Of a DNA stretch of 64,000 nucleotides, positions 1 through 11,165 are shown piece after piece (the stretch's first letter is position 1; each line of letters starts with the position of its first letter). Under the pieces are notes generated by a model that ran no database searches, had not been told where the DNA came from, and saw only the letters and a list, made by a program, of their open reading frames with translations. The DNA is from Acanthacorydalis orientalis (Eukaryota > Arthropoda > Insecta > Megaloptera > Corydalidae), in NCBI GenBank assembly GCA_034766995.1, contig CM068325.1, forward strand, positions 597,501-661,500. Reading direction: 5' to 3'. Position numbers and translations under genes: made by a program.

Positions 1-433
1 GTAATAGTTCAGTTCGAGGACATTTGTGAAAATGCACTTTAAAAATTCAAATTTCTCGCTAAATCGATTGATCACAATGTGAAACGTGATTTTAAGTCGG
101 GCGAGCAACTTTTGCAATAAATGATATTAAAAAACAGTATAAAAAAATGACCGAGAGACCGAAGGTACGAACTGCAAAAATGGTTTTTTTTTATCGCAAA
201 GAACGCTTTTCCATCGAACAATTACCGGTGAGAGCACCGAATAATCGCCTGGATGATACATTTTGGTGCATTTGATAGCGAAAAAGTTCACGTAAGAAAC
301 CTAATGAAATTAAATATTCGTGTGATTCGCGCTCTCTGTCATTATTCCGCGCGGCGCATCCGTTATGGCGCGTTCATGGCGTCTGAACAAGTGACGTTTT
401 TATAAGTAGCTTATTACAAATTATTTTGTACTC
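1..433. repeat. left arm of a long terminal inverted repeat element
   Basis: The first 408 bases or so reappear, inverted and diverged, at about 1573-2015. The outermost 20 bases (starting gtaatagttcagttcgagga) match the reverse complement of 1996-2015 almost exactly. Matches continue inward through ctaaatcgattgat, gaataatcg, gatacatttt, a gcgcggcgca block and agtgacg. Arms this long with a short interior are typical of foldback-type DNA transposons, but I see no transposase, so the superfamily is unknown. The repeat begins at base 1, so the arm may extend left of the window. The last bases of this segment include the target duplication of the inserted LINE. Confidence 0.7.
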
Positions 434-1013
434 TTCCAGAAAGCCTTGGATGAAGTGTCCGCGCACTTCTTCAAATGGAAAATCAAAATAAACGCAGCTG
501 AGACGGAGGGAATAATCTTCTCTAGGACAAGAAGAAATAACCATCGATGACACCGAGGTGGCCTGGAAGGATTCCGCCCGATATCTGGGCGTACGCACGG
601 ACGGGAGACTACGATACGATCGACATTTCGCATGCGTACGCAAGCGAGGGTACGGTGCCCTAGCCCGGCTTTACCCACTTATGGCTAGGAGGAGCGGTCC
701 GAGTCGTGACAATGAAGTCATGATCTACAAATTGGCGATCAGACCGATCTTCACATACGCTGCACCCGTTTGGCGGAATACCACACGCACGAACATCTCC
801 CGTCTCCAGGAGGTGCAAAACAAGATTCTAAAGATGGCGCCGGACAATACCGGACCCGTACGGATATCCAACGTCAGCACTACACGAGAAGGCGCGCATG
901 CCAATGGTTGCCGAATACATCGAGCTTCTCGGCTGGAAATTCTACACCCGAGAGATACGCGGAAATCCCTCGTTCGATCCCTCGCAACTCCCGAGACCAA
1001 AGGTCTCTAAATA
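434..1013 (+). pseudogene. LINE reverse transcriptase C-terminal fragment, frameshifted
   Basis: Three reading frames have to be joined to follow the protein. 434-535 encodes a piece ending near IIFSRTRRNN, 558-890 encodes the main piece, and 898-1013 encodes a piece with VAEYIELLGWKFY ending in a stop. Recognisable motifs of the thumb/C-terminal region of Jockey-clade ORF2 are YLGV, GALARLYPL, IRPIFTYAAPVW and LQEVQNKIL. The catalytic palm (YADD box) and the endonuclease are absent because of 5' truncation. At least two frameshifts make it non-functional. The Jockey-like assignment is by recall of the motif pattern, and a related non-LTR clade is possible. Confidence 0.75.
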
Positions 1014-1438
1014 GGTGGATAGGGAGGAACAGATGTCGCAACATATTCGTCTGACCGTATTACTTCGAGGCGAAACCCCTCGTAAAGCCAGACGACTCAC
1101 GTCGCCGGAACGCAATCCCGTAAGGGTACTAACCCGTCACAAGGAAATTCAACGAAGATACTAGTCCTACTAGCCTGGCTCTGCGGGGCGAGGGGGTAGG
1201 GGGAGGTAGGGGTGTTACCTTCCTGATTGATATTCGGGTAATTTGAAACTTTTCCCGGATTTTAGCATGACAGTGCGATGCCTCAGCGTCGAAAAGAAGA
1301 CTTCGAAACATCCGAAACAAGATATGCAGACTCTGGCTGTTGTCGGGGCCCCGGACGGTTTCTAGGAACAGCTACAAGTAAGCCGATGATAAACCATACG
1401 CAGACTCACCATCTCAAATTCGTGCAAAAAAAAATTCG
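434..1438 (+). mobile_element. 5'-truncated LINE (Jockey-like) insertion
   Basis: This segment carries the C-terminal part of a reverse transcriptase ORF, a 3' untranslated region and an A-rich tail (A-run near 1425-1434). It is flanked by a 12-bp direct repeat, tattttgtactc, at 422-433 and 1439-1450. That combination is the signature of target-primed reverse transcription with 5' truncation. It inserted near the centre of the inverted-repeat element that surrounds it, so it is younger than that element. A G-rich stretch at 1180-1215 lies in the 3' region. Confidence 0.7.
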
Positions 1439-1450
1439 TATTTTGTACTC

Positions 1451-2015
1451 GGGGCTGTATACCTGTGCTTGGCCGGGACAAAAAAGGGCGAGGGTGACGA
1501 CGAGGGAAGGTTGGGGAAGGAGGTCCGTTTTAAATTTTATAAATCTGGATATATATCGACTAGTTAAAACGTCGACTTTAAAACCGTCACTAGTTTACAT
1601 GCATATGATCGCACCACAACGGATGCGTATGCGAACGGCTGCGCCGCGCAGATTAATAACGGCGAATCGAGCGAATGGTTCCATTAAATTTTTTACGCGA
1701 AGTTTTTCGCTTTTAAACGTAGAAAAATGTATTATGCCAACGATTATTCAGTGTTTTTATCGATAAATATTCAACGAAAAAGCATTTCTTTTACAATAAA
1801 AAAGGCGTTTTTTGCGATAAAAAAATACTTTTCTTATAGTTTGTATCAGCTGTCAGTGGCGCACTTTTTTTACATTTTTTTCATATTATTTATTGCAAAA
1901 ATCTTATTGCTCCCCCGACTTTCAATCACGTTTTACATTATAATCAATCGATTTAGCAAAGAATTTCAATTATTTAAGTGCGTTTTCACAAAAATCCTCG
2001 AACTGAACTATTACC
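1451..2015. repeat. right arm of the long terminal inverted repeat element
   Basis: This is the partner of the arm at 1-433. The reverse complement of about 1573-2015 aligns with 1-408 at an estimated 70-80 percent identity with small indels. The outer end reads cctcgaactgaactattac and stops at 2015, and the following bases are unrelated to anything visible to the left. Short open frames in this arm (for example 1727-2278) are AT-rich and show no protein resemblance. Confidence 0.7.
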
Positions 2016-3065
2016 ATGACATTCCATTACAAAGTAAACGAAATGTTTATTTAATCGTAAATTACAAATTACATTTAATGCGAAATTTGTATATAGCTTC
2101 GTTAGCCAGTACCCAGAACTGTAATAGTCATGCGTGTCAGTTCGGCCAGTCCCCGCTAGGAAGGTGGAACCGATCGAACTATTTGTCCGGACGTCATCTA
2201 CGTATCGGTATTCACTGTGGCGGCACAGTTCAAGGATCTCACGGCACGGAGGTCGAAAATCACCGGCTTAACGCATAGACACGATCAGATCGACGCTTCT
2301 CAACCGGAGTCCGTGTGGGCCGCTCGCGGCCGTAGAACACTTCAAGGGAGCTGCTACATGCCAGAAATTAGATTTCGGGGAGTGGGAGTGAAATATTGAA
2401 ATAGTACGAAAACGATTAAAACTCGATAAGTGAGCTATCGAAATATAAACATTCATTAACATGAAAACTATTTCATTGAATGTCGAGCATCTACACGACC
2501 GAGAGAGACTGGTCTCACTGACAGCGAGACGTGGACACAACAATTATATTTTGATTGTCGTCACGATAAAACAATCAGTGCTAGCAACTGACTAATAGTC
2601 ACAGGAGACAGTGTCGACAACCGTTAAGATACACAGTTAACCTTCAAATGTCTTACTACGACGGTTAGTCAATTTTGTCCCAATCATTTGATTTAATTCC
2701 GCGTTTTTATATTAAAATTTTGTTTATTTCTTCAATGGTGTTTTATTAAAACGGACATTTTTTAAGGTAACCACGGGAATACTGAAGCTAAAAAATAGCG
2801 ACAATATTCCATCGAGCATCTTACCCAGGCCGGTCAGTGACAGGAAAATATGAGCATGCTATTTAGTTTTGCGCACTTAAATAGATGGCGATAGATGTTC
2901 GATTTGTAAGTCATTTTATGTATTGTTTTACTATTGGCGGAGAACATAAACAAATATAAATGCCTCTGATTGGTCGAACAAGAATTGCGCATTCTTAGCA
3001 AAACGATGTTTAAAACTTCATCTGTTTGATATTGTTTATTGTCGCTGTTTGGACGCTTTGTAAAA
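2016..3065. other. non-coding stretch, nothing assigned
   Basis: No convincing gene is seen here. 2140-2400 is more GC-rich, but its small open frames lack recognisable motifs. A CCAAT-type element (tgattggtcg, about 2968-2977) lies about 90 bases before the ATG of the candidate spliced gene downstream and could belong to its promoter, which is speculative. Confidence 0.4.
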
Positions 3066-3670
3066 ATGAATTTTGCTCAGCGTTGTTGTTACATTTGTGA
3101 TGTCCAGAGGGATAAATTATTTTATTGCCCGACGACGAAAAGCGGGTGAGATATTTTAGTTTTATTAACTTTCATTGTTAATAGTTATTTGTGTGTACTA
3201 GTTAATTATACTTGCATTGCAGAGCACTACTATGGCTTCAAGCGATGTGAATCAGTGAAGAGCATGCCGATGCAGCATCCAAAATGGTGAGATTGCACAA
3301 ACGTCTTTTTAAAACAAGCGACTTTACCGGTTCCCTACAAACCCGCTTAATAGATCAGCCATCCATTCTTTGTGCTCGGAGAGACAGGTATAAAATGTTT
3401 TTTATTCGTTAACATAATCTACGTCTGTTGAAAATAAGTAGTCGTTTATTAGGTACGGCTTTGAAAAATAACAGTTTTTCAAAATCGTGCTACGTGAGAT
3501 ACGACGATCCGAAAGTACCGAATTTGTTTTCGGGTAGTGATGATAAACGTTTGTATAATAAGTGCTGTTTAAATTTTAGTCACCGTCTGCAGACCGTTTC
3601 GATTGACCGGTACGATGGAAACACCGATTTCTCCTACCGTTGCAGGCGAGATCGACCTGCCGGTAAGTGT
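3066..3670 (+). other. possible multi-exon gene remnant, function unknown
   Basis: Several signals suggest a small spliced gene or its decayed copy. An ATG at 3066 opens 26 codons with paired cysteines (CCYICD, FYCPT) and runs into a consensus donor (gcgg|gtgaga, about 3146). A short intron ends in tgcattgcag near 3222. A second donor (gacag|gtataaa) lies near 3387. An open stretch around 3450-3665 contains CYVRYDDP and CCLNFSH and ends at a strong donor (ccg|gtaagtgtaag, about 3664). The phases do not join into one clean frame, because the first junction leads to a stop after eight codons. It is therefore either mis-modelled or a pseudogene. I do not recognise the protein. Confidence 0.25.
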
Positions 3671-3925
3671 AAGTGTTCACAACTTTAATATTATTATTTG
3701 TACTGTAATTTATTTTGTTAAATTATAAGAAAATTCTATTATAATCACTCTAATTGTAGCCACCGTCTGCAATGTTTCTGTTATTATTTTGAATGGAAAC
3801 ACTGACAGTATGGAGGGTAGATACTTTATCTGTGACCTTACCTATAGATTTATCCATCACCACTAGATATTAAGAAGGCCGTGTGTTTAATATGTATGAT
3901 TATGAGGTTATAAGAAGGAGAACGT
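3671..3925. other. non-coding stretch with one splice-acceptor-like site
   Basis: AT-rich. A ctaattgtag acceptor-like site near 3760 is followed by ccaccgtctgca, which echoes caccgtctgca at 3581-3591. This could be a duplicated exon start of the candidate gene upstream. Nothing else is supported. Confidence 0.25.
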
Positions 3926-3958
3926 TCGGGCAACCGAACTCGGTGTTCGGTTGCCCGA
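3926..3958. repeat. perfect hairpin, 14-bp arms
   Basis: tcgggcaaccgaac (3926-3939) is followed after five bases by its exact reverse complement at 3945-3958. There is no T-run after it and no gene ends here, so a bacterial-type terminator makes no sense. It may be part of a small inverted-repeat element together with the longer palindrome at 4116-4178. Confidence 0.8.
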
Positions 3959-4115
3959 TTTTGAAATTTTTTCCGGGCGCGCTCACCGTACTGAAAGTAT
4001 ACGACGTTACGTTATTATACCACCTCTACTCGCAGCCACGAGCGAGTCGACGCCTAGGCGAGGCACCGCGCTTAAACCTACGATATCGTACACGCCGGTA
4101 TCTATTGTACCGGTG

Positions 4116-4178
4116 AAGAAAGAATTTATCGATACGCAGGTTAATTATATTAACCTGCGTATCGATAAATTCTTTCTT
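4116..4178. repeat. near-perfect palindrome, 30-bp arms with 3-base loop
   Basis: Bases 4116-4145 and 4149-4178 are exact reverse complements around the loop tat. Because of this symmetry the overlapping open frames on the two strands spell the same peptide core, so neither frame is evidence of a gene. Beyond the arms the left and right flanks are unrelated. Confidence 0.85.
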
Positions 4179-4189
4179 TCTTCGGTGCT

Positions 4190-7100
4190 CGGCGGCATCG
4201 AAAAGTGGCGTTCGAGTTTCAGCCGGCGGACTTCTGCGCGGAACGCACCGCGCCACGGAAGTATTCCAACCTGTCTCGTTTACGTTCGTTTCGTCAGTAT
4301 ACGACTTATCGTGCGCAGAAAAGCGAGCGAGGGACTCGTCGCATTAAAGGGTGCGTAGAAAAAGAAGGAAAAGCGATGTTTTCTTTTCGATCGGCGAGTG
4401 ACCGTCGGAATTTGTGAATTCGACGATTGCGGTCGAGAAATTTCGTAATGTTTATGAAGCGCTTTCGATGAATGTGTTAATTCCACGACTCTAGAATTCT
4501 ATCTTGTAGGCATAAACGAACTCGTTTCCCGCCGGGAGAAATACGTGCAGGCCGACGGTCTTTATTTCGTTCGATATAATTTTTAACCGATGTGTCTTTG
4601 TACTCGATACGTAAGAACTACGATTATTTCTGCACCGACCTAGTACGTTTTTAAATACGTCGAATGTATTTTGCATGACGGTTAAAACGTGACGAATCGG
4701 TCGCGTTAAGAGAACGACTGACGAAAATTACCGACGGACAAACGGTTATAAATCGATAACCGATACGCAGAGACGTACGAAAGCGACCGTTTTCGACTTC
4801 GACGTTAAAAGTATAAGTCGTACGGTCAATTAAGAACGAGTTTATATCGAACGTGCGTTTTATGAATTCGAATTTTAATCTATTCTTTACACAAAATCCA
4901 AGCGTTTTTCAAAGTGAACAAATTATTGTTTATCGATCGGCAAACCTCACGTCTCGATCACAGTTGTAACGACGGGAAACTTTGATCGCGTTAGCTAACG
5001 ACGTTGTATTCTTTACCCTGACGCGACTTTAAAAGAATCGGATGTTCTCGGACACGAGACGAGAATTTTGAAAAAAAGGATCGTGTACAACAGATCGAAA
5101 GGAAGGATCCGGTAAAGTTAAAGAGACCACGGAACGTCATTTGTTAATTTGTCTAACCTTTACGATTACTATTTTCTCTCTGAAACGATGAATAGAAGTA
5201 CGTTGCATACCTTATCGATGATGTTCGTCCTCACGATTCAGTTAAACGTACTATTAAGATAAACATTTCGGGTTTGCGGGCGCATCGAGAGCTAATGGTT
5301 ATTAGCGCCCTAACGCAAACAAAACTAAAACACCACGATCGAACAACCCCTTACTTAAACATGAAAGTGTTATGTTCGATCGCCTGAACACAAATGTTTT
5401 GATAGAAGCGCACAAGGTACCGGAACTATCGAAATTATTACTTATCTCGATCGAATAATACCGAAAAACGATACAGAAGTGCCTGTTAGTCTCGTAACGA
5501 GACAGAAACGGACAAGACAATACGTTTAAAACACTATGATCTTATACAGCGTCTTCCGATAAGGCCGGAATTTTTTCATCTGAAATAAAACAGAACTTTC
5601 TCGCTGGAATTTCAATTTCTTTATCGTAAATAAAGAAATTGAAGAATTCTTATTATTTTTTTTTGTTCTATTTATTTTATAGATATGGTAATTACATTTA
5701 TTCAAATTGGACATAAATTTATCACCGAGTGAAAATTGGCCGAAGGCACATTATTCTTAAAATTGAAAATAAATATTTTATTCAGATATGAATGTGATTC
5801 CACTGTATAAAAAATATACGCACATAAACATAAAATACATTGAAAGACACACGGTGTTATCGGTAAGGAATTAAATATTTGTAACTGATAATTATTGCTC
5901 GATCGCTAAAAGTATTACCGAATTACTATTTGTATAAATAGTATGTTAGAAATTTACTGTCTTCATAAATAGCAATATTAGAAATCAAACATCCGTTTAA
6001 GTAGAAAACTGTCACAAATAAATTTACATATTTCATTTAATAATATATACTTGAGTGGGAATTCAAAAAGATAAGATATGTATATTAGAATGTCTGAACA
6101 AAACTATATGATCATTGACATTTGTTTAAATAATCGATTGTAGTACAGCAATTGGTGATACATATCGTCAATGAATTAATTAATGTCGATCGATTCGAAC
6201 GTGATGTGATTTTTTTATAATAAATATATGTACACAAATATACAATGGAAAAAATAACAATTTTCTGCTGAACAGCCAGATGGTCCCTGGTCACCCCCAT
6301 CGAAAAGACGAATTTAGAACGCATGGATTCATGACCAAAAGAAAATATCGCGATTTAAAGATTTTGCTAAGATTTCAAGTATTTGGTATGGCTCTTCGAT
6401 AATCAGTTTCATAATTGACGGCAAAAGTGTCCTCTTACTAGCATGCTCAACGAAATATGTAATCAGAAAACAAATGAATACAAACAAAGTTCCATATTTT
6501 TGAACATAATCACATCATATTTGCTGATAAGAAGAAACGAGCCTCATTTGTAAGTTAAAACCACAATAAAGATCAGACCTGTGTTACTGAAACGTCTGAA
6601 CTTACATATAGGCTAGTTAGGTCTTACTCAGGTGAAGTTACCCTTCACCTCCTCAAATGAATTAACACAGAAAGAAAGAAATATTTTGTTGTTTCTTTTT
6701 TATCAAAAATTGAAAATCTATGTAAATTATTTGTAGACACTTTTTTGGTGAACACGACTCGAAAACAATATTTAAAAACTATCGATCGATTCAAATATTT
6801 TCCTTATCCCATCATCGGATTGTCGACACTCGAGTCTTAAACTGCATGTCACCCGTCAAAAATCGAACAAAAATTCATGGTCTTTTTTAAACACACGTTT
6901 GATGAATATAAATTAAAAAAAATATTTAAAAGACTAGAGGACTCCGTCACTTGCTCGATGCTCTCGCCAACCCTGTGAGGTCTGTATCCCCTGCTCGCTA
7001 ACGCTTGCTCCAACCTAACAAATGAATTACACAAAAAATAATCTGCATAAAATGTAAGTCGTACAGATTTTATTGGGAAAGTTTACATAACAAAGTACTA

Positions 7101-7280
7101 TACTGAAATGAGAATGAATTTGAATGTAGAGCTTCAGTACAAAAAAAAATATCAAAATGAATTTCAGTTTTATATTGAAATCGTATACCCTCTCTCTCTC
7201 CCTCTCGTAGGACATTGCGAGACAAAACACTGATCATGTGACTGATATCAACCAATCAGAGAACAAATAAAACCCTATTA
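4190..7280. other. intergenic DNA, no gene recognised
   Basis: About 3.1 kb in which no open frame is longer than about 75 codons or carries recognisable motifs. 4190-5300 is relatively CpG-rich. 5500-7180 is very AT-rich. A pyrimidine run (ctctctctccctctc) lies at about 7190-7206. I see no tRNA, snRNA or repeat structure here. Confidence 0.5.
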
Positions 7281-8130
7281 CCAAGTTGCGTACATTTTAG
7301 TTTTGAACTGTGCGGACATCCCCTTAACAGAAAACAAAATATTTACTCGTTAAATAAATGTCTGCGTCCAATTTGTCACGTGCAGTCTAGTCGAGAAATC
7401 AGTTGAAAAAGAATCGTAATTTTATAAAAATATTACAACGGTTTATGTAATCGTTATGCGATAGTTGGGTTAAAATTACAATATCGACGAAGGCAGTGTT
7501 TCGCAGTTGTTTGTTTTTATGCCAAGCGTGCGGTTCGTTCATTGTCTGTGGGTTTTCTGTTTCGACTGAAAAGTGGACGAAAAATATATAAAATACACGA
7601 AAAATAACTCAGATTGTATACAGTGCCGTTCGAAATTGATGTCCGTACTAAAATATCAGAAAATATGTGCCGAGTAGAGATTCTGTGTGTGTTTTTTCGG
7701 TACTGCATCTCCGGGCGGAGGTATTCGTACATCGGTATGCGAAACGGTGAGTGAACATTTCTTTTCAAACGTGATGAAATTTCTGTTCCATCGTATGGCC
7801 ATGAATAAGTAACGAATGAAATATTTCTTTATCGATCCGTTTTTCGCGTTTAGTTCAAGAAATGTATGAGGTATTAATTTAAACCACAGCAATTGTGTGA
7901 TTGTAAGGAAATATTAGAAACGAAACGTAACATCGACGAATGTCACACAATATGCATATAACCTTACTTATTTTATCATTTATTATTGTGTTATCTCTTG
8001 GATATTTTTATAACATAAATGCTGCAGGTTTGAAATAAAACACAACAAATAGTTGTTTACTACTATTGTTTAATTGTCGTTACTATGATGAATATAACCA
8101 CACGGGTTCTGTTACTTGACTGACTTAGAA
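7281..8130. other. intergenic DNA with a possible first exon
   Basis: No protein-coding gene is recognised. A good donor site (aacg|gtgagt at 7746/7747), preceded eight bases earlier by an ATG (7737), could be the 3' end of a short first exon on the plus strand. No downstream exon was found before the Helitron remains at 9127, so this is only a candidate. Confidence 0.25.
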
Positions 8131-8136
8131 AAATCA

Positions 8137-8580
8137 TCGTCTGTAGCGAGGGCCTGAGGAGCCCATGCTTGCTTGAGCACCAAGCGATATACGCTCATGG
8201 CTCGCGTTTCTCGTATTTCCTTGGATGTTGCTGGGAACGGAGATTCTCATTTTTTGGAGCATTTCTACCCCCTCCAGGGGGTCGTCTCTAACTGTTGGGC
8301 CAGCGGAGCTCCAGGTCGACCAGTGAAGGCCGACCTGGCACATAGTCCACAGCCCACGTAGAAAAGAAATGGAATTTGTATGACAACCACTCCCCCATGC
8401 GCTAAATACACCATCACAATCTCCTGGTTTAAATACGATTATGCATTCGTGGGATATACTGGATAAGAAAATCAGAAAGCATAATATTACTAATAAATCC
8501 CAATTAAAAAAATGAATGTATGCGAATAGGTAAATATAAAGCCGGAAGTGGCGTAAAAATGAATTTCTCCGATGCCACAT
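8137..8580 (-). other. unassigned open frame with a more coding-like C-terminal half
   Basis: A 148-codon frame on the minus strand. Its first 50 or so residues come from AT-rich DNA and look like chance. The last 75 or so (8137-8390) lie in clearly more GC-rich sequence with varied residues (motifs WSTWSSAGP, PLEGVEML, ending GPRYRR), as expected for a fragment of a once-coding region. I do not recognise the family. It could be a terminal exon or a mobile-element remnant. An 8-bp inverted repeat (ccaggtcg ... cgacctgg) lies at about 8311-8338. Confidence 0.2.
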
Positions 8581-8895
8581 ACATTAAAAGAGGTGATAAA
8601 GAGAAATATTTTACTGATGTACTATTAATTTCAAGTTTTTTCAAAATATTCATTAGTGTAACTCAAATGACTGCAAGTTATGCAATTACTTTTTTCGCGG
8701 AAAAACGACTCTATTTTAAATAATCATCCCTTTTCTGCAATTCTAAGAAATTATTGTTATTATTTTTATTTTTTTAATAAATAATACATTAATAAATATA
8801 AAATATATATGAATTTGTTACAAAATCCTTCCAAATGTTTCAATAATACCCTTTTAATTGTAAAAAATCTTAATTGTGTAAATACGTTTTTCGAG

Positions 8896-8902
<7 letters not shown>

Positions 8903-8954
<52 letters not shown>
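8903..8954. repeat. (TA)n microsatellite
   Basis: About 26 uninterrupted TA units, followed by the degenerate repeat tatacatacgag occurring twice (8953-8990). The tyrosine/isoleucine-rich open frames on both strands here are artefacts of this repeat. Confidence 0.95.
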
Positions 8955-8958
<4 letters not shown>

Positions 8959-9876
8959 CGAGTATATAAATATATACATACGAGTATATACACATACACA
9001 GTGTGTCAAAAACGTTTTCATACACCTTGTACATTTGATCAAAACCTTTAAAAGTTCTTTTTTTTTGTTATTATTCAAAGAAAACTTTTATATATCGTTT
9101 TTTCAAAATTTGCAAAACGTAATTCAGTGCTTTTGGAAATGTTCTTCATGAAAACCGCGAAAATTACATCACCATTTGCTACAACAGGCATGGTAGCAAC
9201 ATTAAAGAAAGAAGGACGAACTGTTCGCTCAAGTTTTAAACTATCTGTGCCCATACAGGAAAATTCAATCTCTCAAATGCGGCGGACATCAAACGAAACG
9301 AACGGGTTACGGAAACAAAATCTCATAATAATTGATGAAATAAAGATGTTGAAAAAGTATGGATCGAACTTATTTCGCGGCTTGTGAAAGACGATAGACC
9401 GTTTAGGGGAAATGTTTTGCTGATTAGTGGAGACTTTCGTCAAACGTTATTGGCGGTATCGAGAGGGCGGCGTTCGGATATTTTTGACGTTTGCGTCAAA
9501 TTCAGTGAGTTGTGGTATCGGTTTTCTAAGTTAACCTTGACGTCGAACACGAGATCAAACGGTCAAAACACCGAGCGAGTAGTTGCTGAAAGTAGGAACT
9601 GGAGCAACGGATCAAATACCAAATACTTACGATGGCGAAACGGAGATTCCATGCGATCCGGATCTTAATACAGAAAACTGATCACACGATGGTGAGAGCG
9701 CAGGCGGAATTGAAAGTATCGTACAGCAAATGTATGGACAGGACATAATCCAGCTAAGAGAGGAGGTAATTTAAAGAAGAGTGATTCTTGCATCAGCTAA
9801 TAGAGAAACACTTGAAATCGACAAGCGAATCGTCAAAAGTTTACCTGAACACCAACAAGTCTACTACACTGTTGAC

Positions 9877-9952
9877 ACAATTGCTTCCGAGTGATACAGT
9901 GATGCTAAGTGATGACAATTGCTTCCGAGTGATACAGTGATGATAACAGTGA
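9877..9952 (+). repeat. 38-bp tandem duplication inside the Helitron remnant
   Basis: The segment starting acaattgcttccgagtgata at 9877 is repeated from 9915 with only minor differences, and is followed by further gtgatgctaagtgat repeats to about 9965. It occurred after loss of function, since it adds to the frame disruption. Confidence 0.75.
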
Positions 9953-10401
9953 TGCTAAGTGATCAAAAATGATACGAATGTCATCTGGAATCCCGCTTCA
10001 TGAATTCGTTTTGAATCAAGGATCAATCGTGATGTTAGTGCGTTAGCTGGACCCGAACAAAGATTTGTGCAACGGAACGAGGATTACGATCACAGAACTG
10101 CACACGATTTCATAACGGGAAAAATTCTAAATGAATGCAACAAGGACGACGATAGTGAATGTGTCGAGGATGGATCTTGCTCCATCTGATAGAACAGTGC
10201 CCTTTGCACTGAAGCCACGTCAGTTTCCGATATCCCTACATTTGTAATGACGATCGACAAATCACGAGGACACCACCTTCGAGCACGTTGGAATTAATTT
10301 TAGGGAAACATTTTTCAATCATGGGCAACTTTATGTAGCGTACCTCGAAGCAAAAGCGAGCAGAAGATCAATACATCCATCTGAAATACATCTCAACAAG
10401 G

Positions 10402-10430
10402 ATCTATCCTCATTGTCAGTGAGGATAGAT
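10402..10430. repeat. 11-bp-arm hairpin in the Helitron remnant
   Basis: atctatcctca (10402-10412) and tgaggatagat (10420-10430) are exact reverse complements with a 7-base loop. Helitrons carry a 3' hairpin close to a CTRR end, but no CTRR follows and helicase-like coding continues afterwards, so I do not call it the element terminus. Confidence 0.5.
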
Positions 10431-10484
10431 TTTTTTGTGAAGGATGTGGTGTATAAGGACATTTTCACATTGGATAGGTTTCAA

Positions 10485-11029
10485 GTTCAATTCATTCAGT
10501 TTCGTTCTTACTCATTTGTTATATTTTAAAATATTGTTGTGAAAACCTACAGACGGTTTTCTTTTCTATTTTCCCGTCAATTTCGACGGACTATACATCA
10601 GTTTATAATATTTTCTATTCTAATAACAAAACAATAATTAGGGACACATTAAAAACAATATTCAAATTATATTTCCAAAAAGAAATATTGCGACGATACG
10701 AAAACAGAGCATTAATTACTAACGAGACGCTGATGGTCGTTGTGTGAATTCGGCGGCGACGCTGTTCTGCCTCGATCGGACTGCCGGCCGAAAAGCGCAA
10801 CGGCAACAAATGCACCCACTTCGACGGAGAACTCCGAATAACGACGTCGGCGGCGAACGCACGACACATTTAATTTTTCGATGCGGGAGATGTCACCAGA
10901 GCGTTCTCTTCTTCCCACAAGCGCTAGATAATGTAAAAATAGCTGTTTAATTGTCTAAAGCTTTAAAAGTCGATACATTTATGTGATTAAATCATCGAGA
11001 AACAAACAACCCTACAACATAAAAAGGCG
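10485..11029. other. non-coding stretch downstream of the NACHT gene
   Basis: No gene is recognised. The GC-rich block 10735-10870 has short open frames on both strands without family resemblance. TTTAAT at about 10868 and 10947 reads ATTAAA on the minus strand and could serve as a weak polyadenylation signal for the upstream minus-strand gene. Confidence 0.3.
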
Positions 11030-11165
11030 TGTTTCCATTACGAGCTTCGATCGAAACTCGTTTAAGAACCAGCGACCTTGTAATTTCGATTAAGTTTTCG
11101 TCCTTATTGTACTACACAACGTAAAGAAGTTCTTGTTCTTTTCTTGACCGCCTTAATTTACGCTT
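11030..11165 (-). pseudogene. decayed ankyrin unit beyond the stop codon
   Basis: On the plus strand this stretch lines up with the 210-bp ankyrin-coding unit upstream and in the same register. Shared pieces include attacgagc, tcgatcga, a degraded agaaccagc, gttttc, gaccgcctta and gctttcattt. It is shifted and broken by small indels, so it is not read. It shows that the ankyrin array once continued further and that the present C-terminus was created by a later stop. Confidence 0.6.

Larger units (their letters stand above)
9127..10480 (+). pseudogene. decayed Helitron-type Pif1-like helicase
   Basis: Pif1-family DNA helicase domains form the C-terminal part of the Helitron Rep-helicase, which drives rolling-circle transposition. 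Here the order of conserved pieces is kept across several frames. FATTGMVATL and FKLSVPI come first (about 9170-9260), then the DE-box region LIIIDEIKML (9325-9354), then LISGDFRQTLLAV (about 9419-9457). ILASANRETLEI (about 9785) follows, then LHEFVLNQGSIVML (about 9998-10040) and a terminal VVYKDIF (about 10450). The Walker A segment that should precede the first motif is missing, and so is the Rep domain. Numerous stops and frameshifts are present, for example at 9384 and 9666. It is clearly dead. I could not identify Helitron termini. Confidence 0.75.

Noticed and set aside
3951..4358. Overlapping plus and minus frames of 135 and 76 codons as genes
   Set aside because: They share the same peptide core because of the palindrome at 4116-4178, and the rest shows no motifs or splice context.
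8998..9026. gtgtgtcaaaaacgttttcat as the terminal repeat of a Tc1/mariner-type element inserted at the TA repeat
   Set aside because: It looks like such an end, but I found no inverted partner to the right before the Helitron remnant.
8766..9078. Tyr/Ile-rich open frames on both strands
   Set aside because: They are translations of the TA microsatellite.
10402..10430. Helitron 3'-terminal hairpin
   Set aside because: No CTRR terminus follows within the usual distance, and helicase-like coding continues past it.
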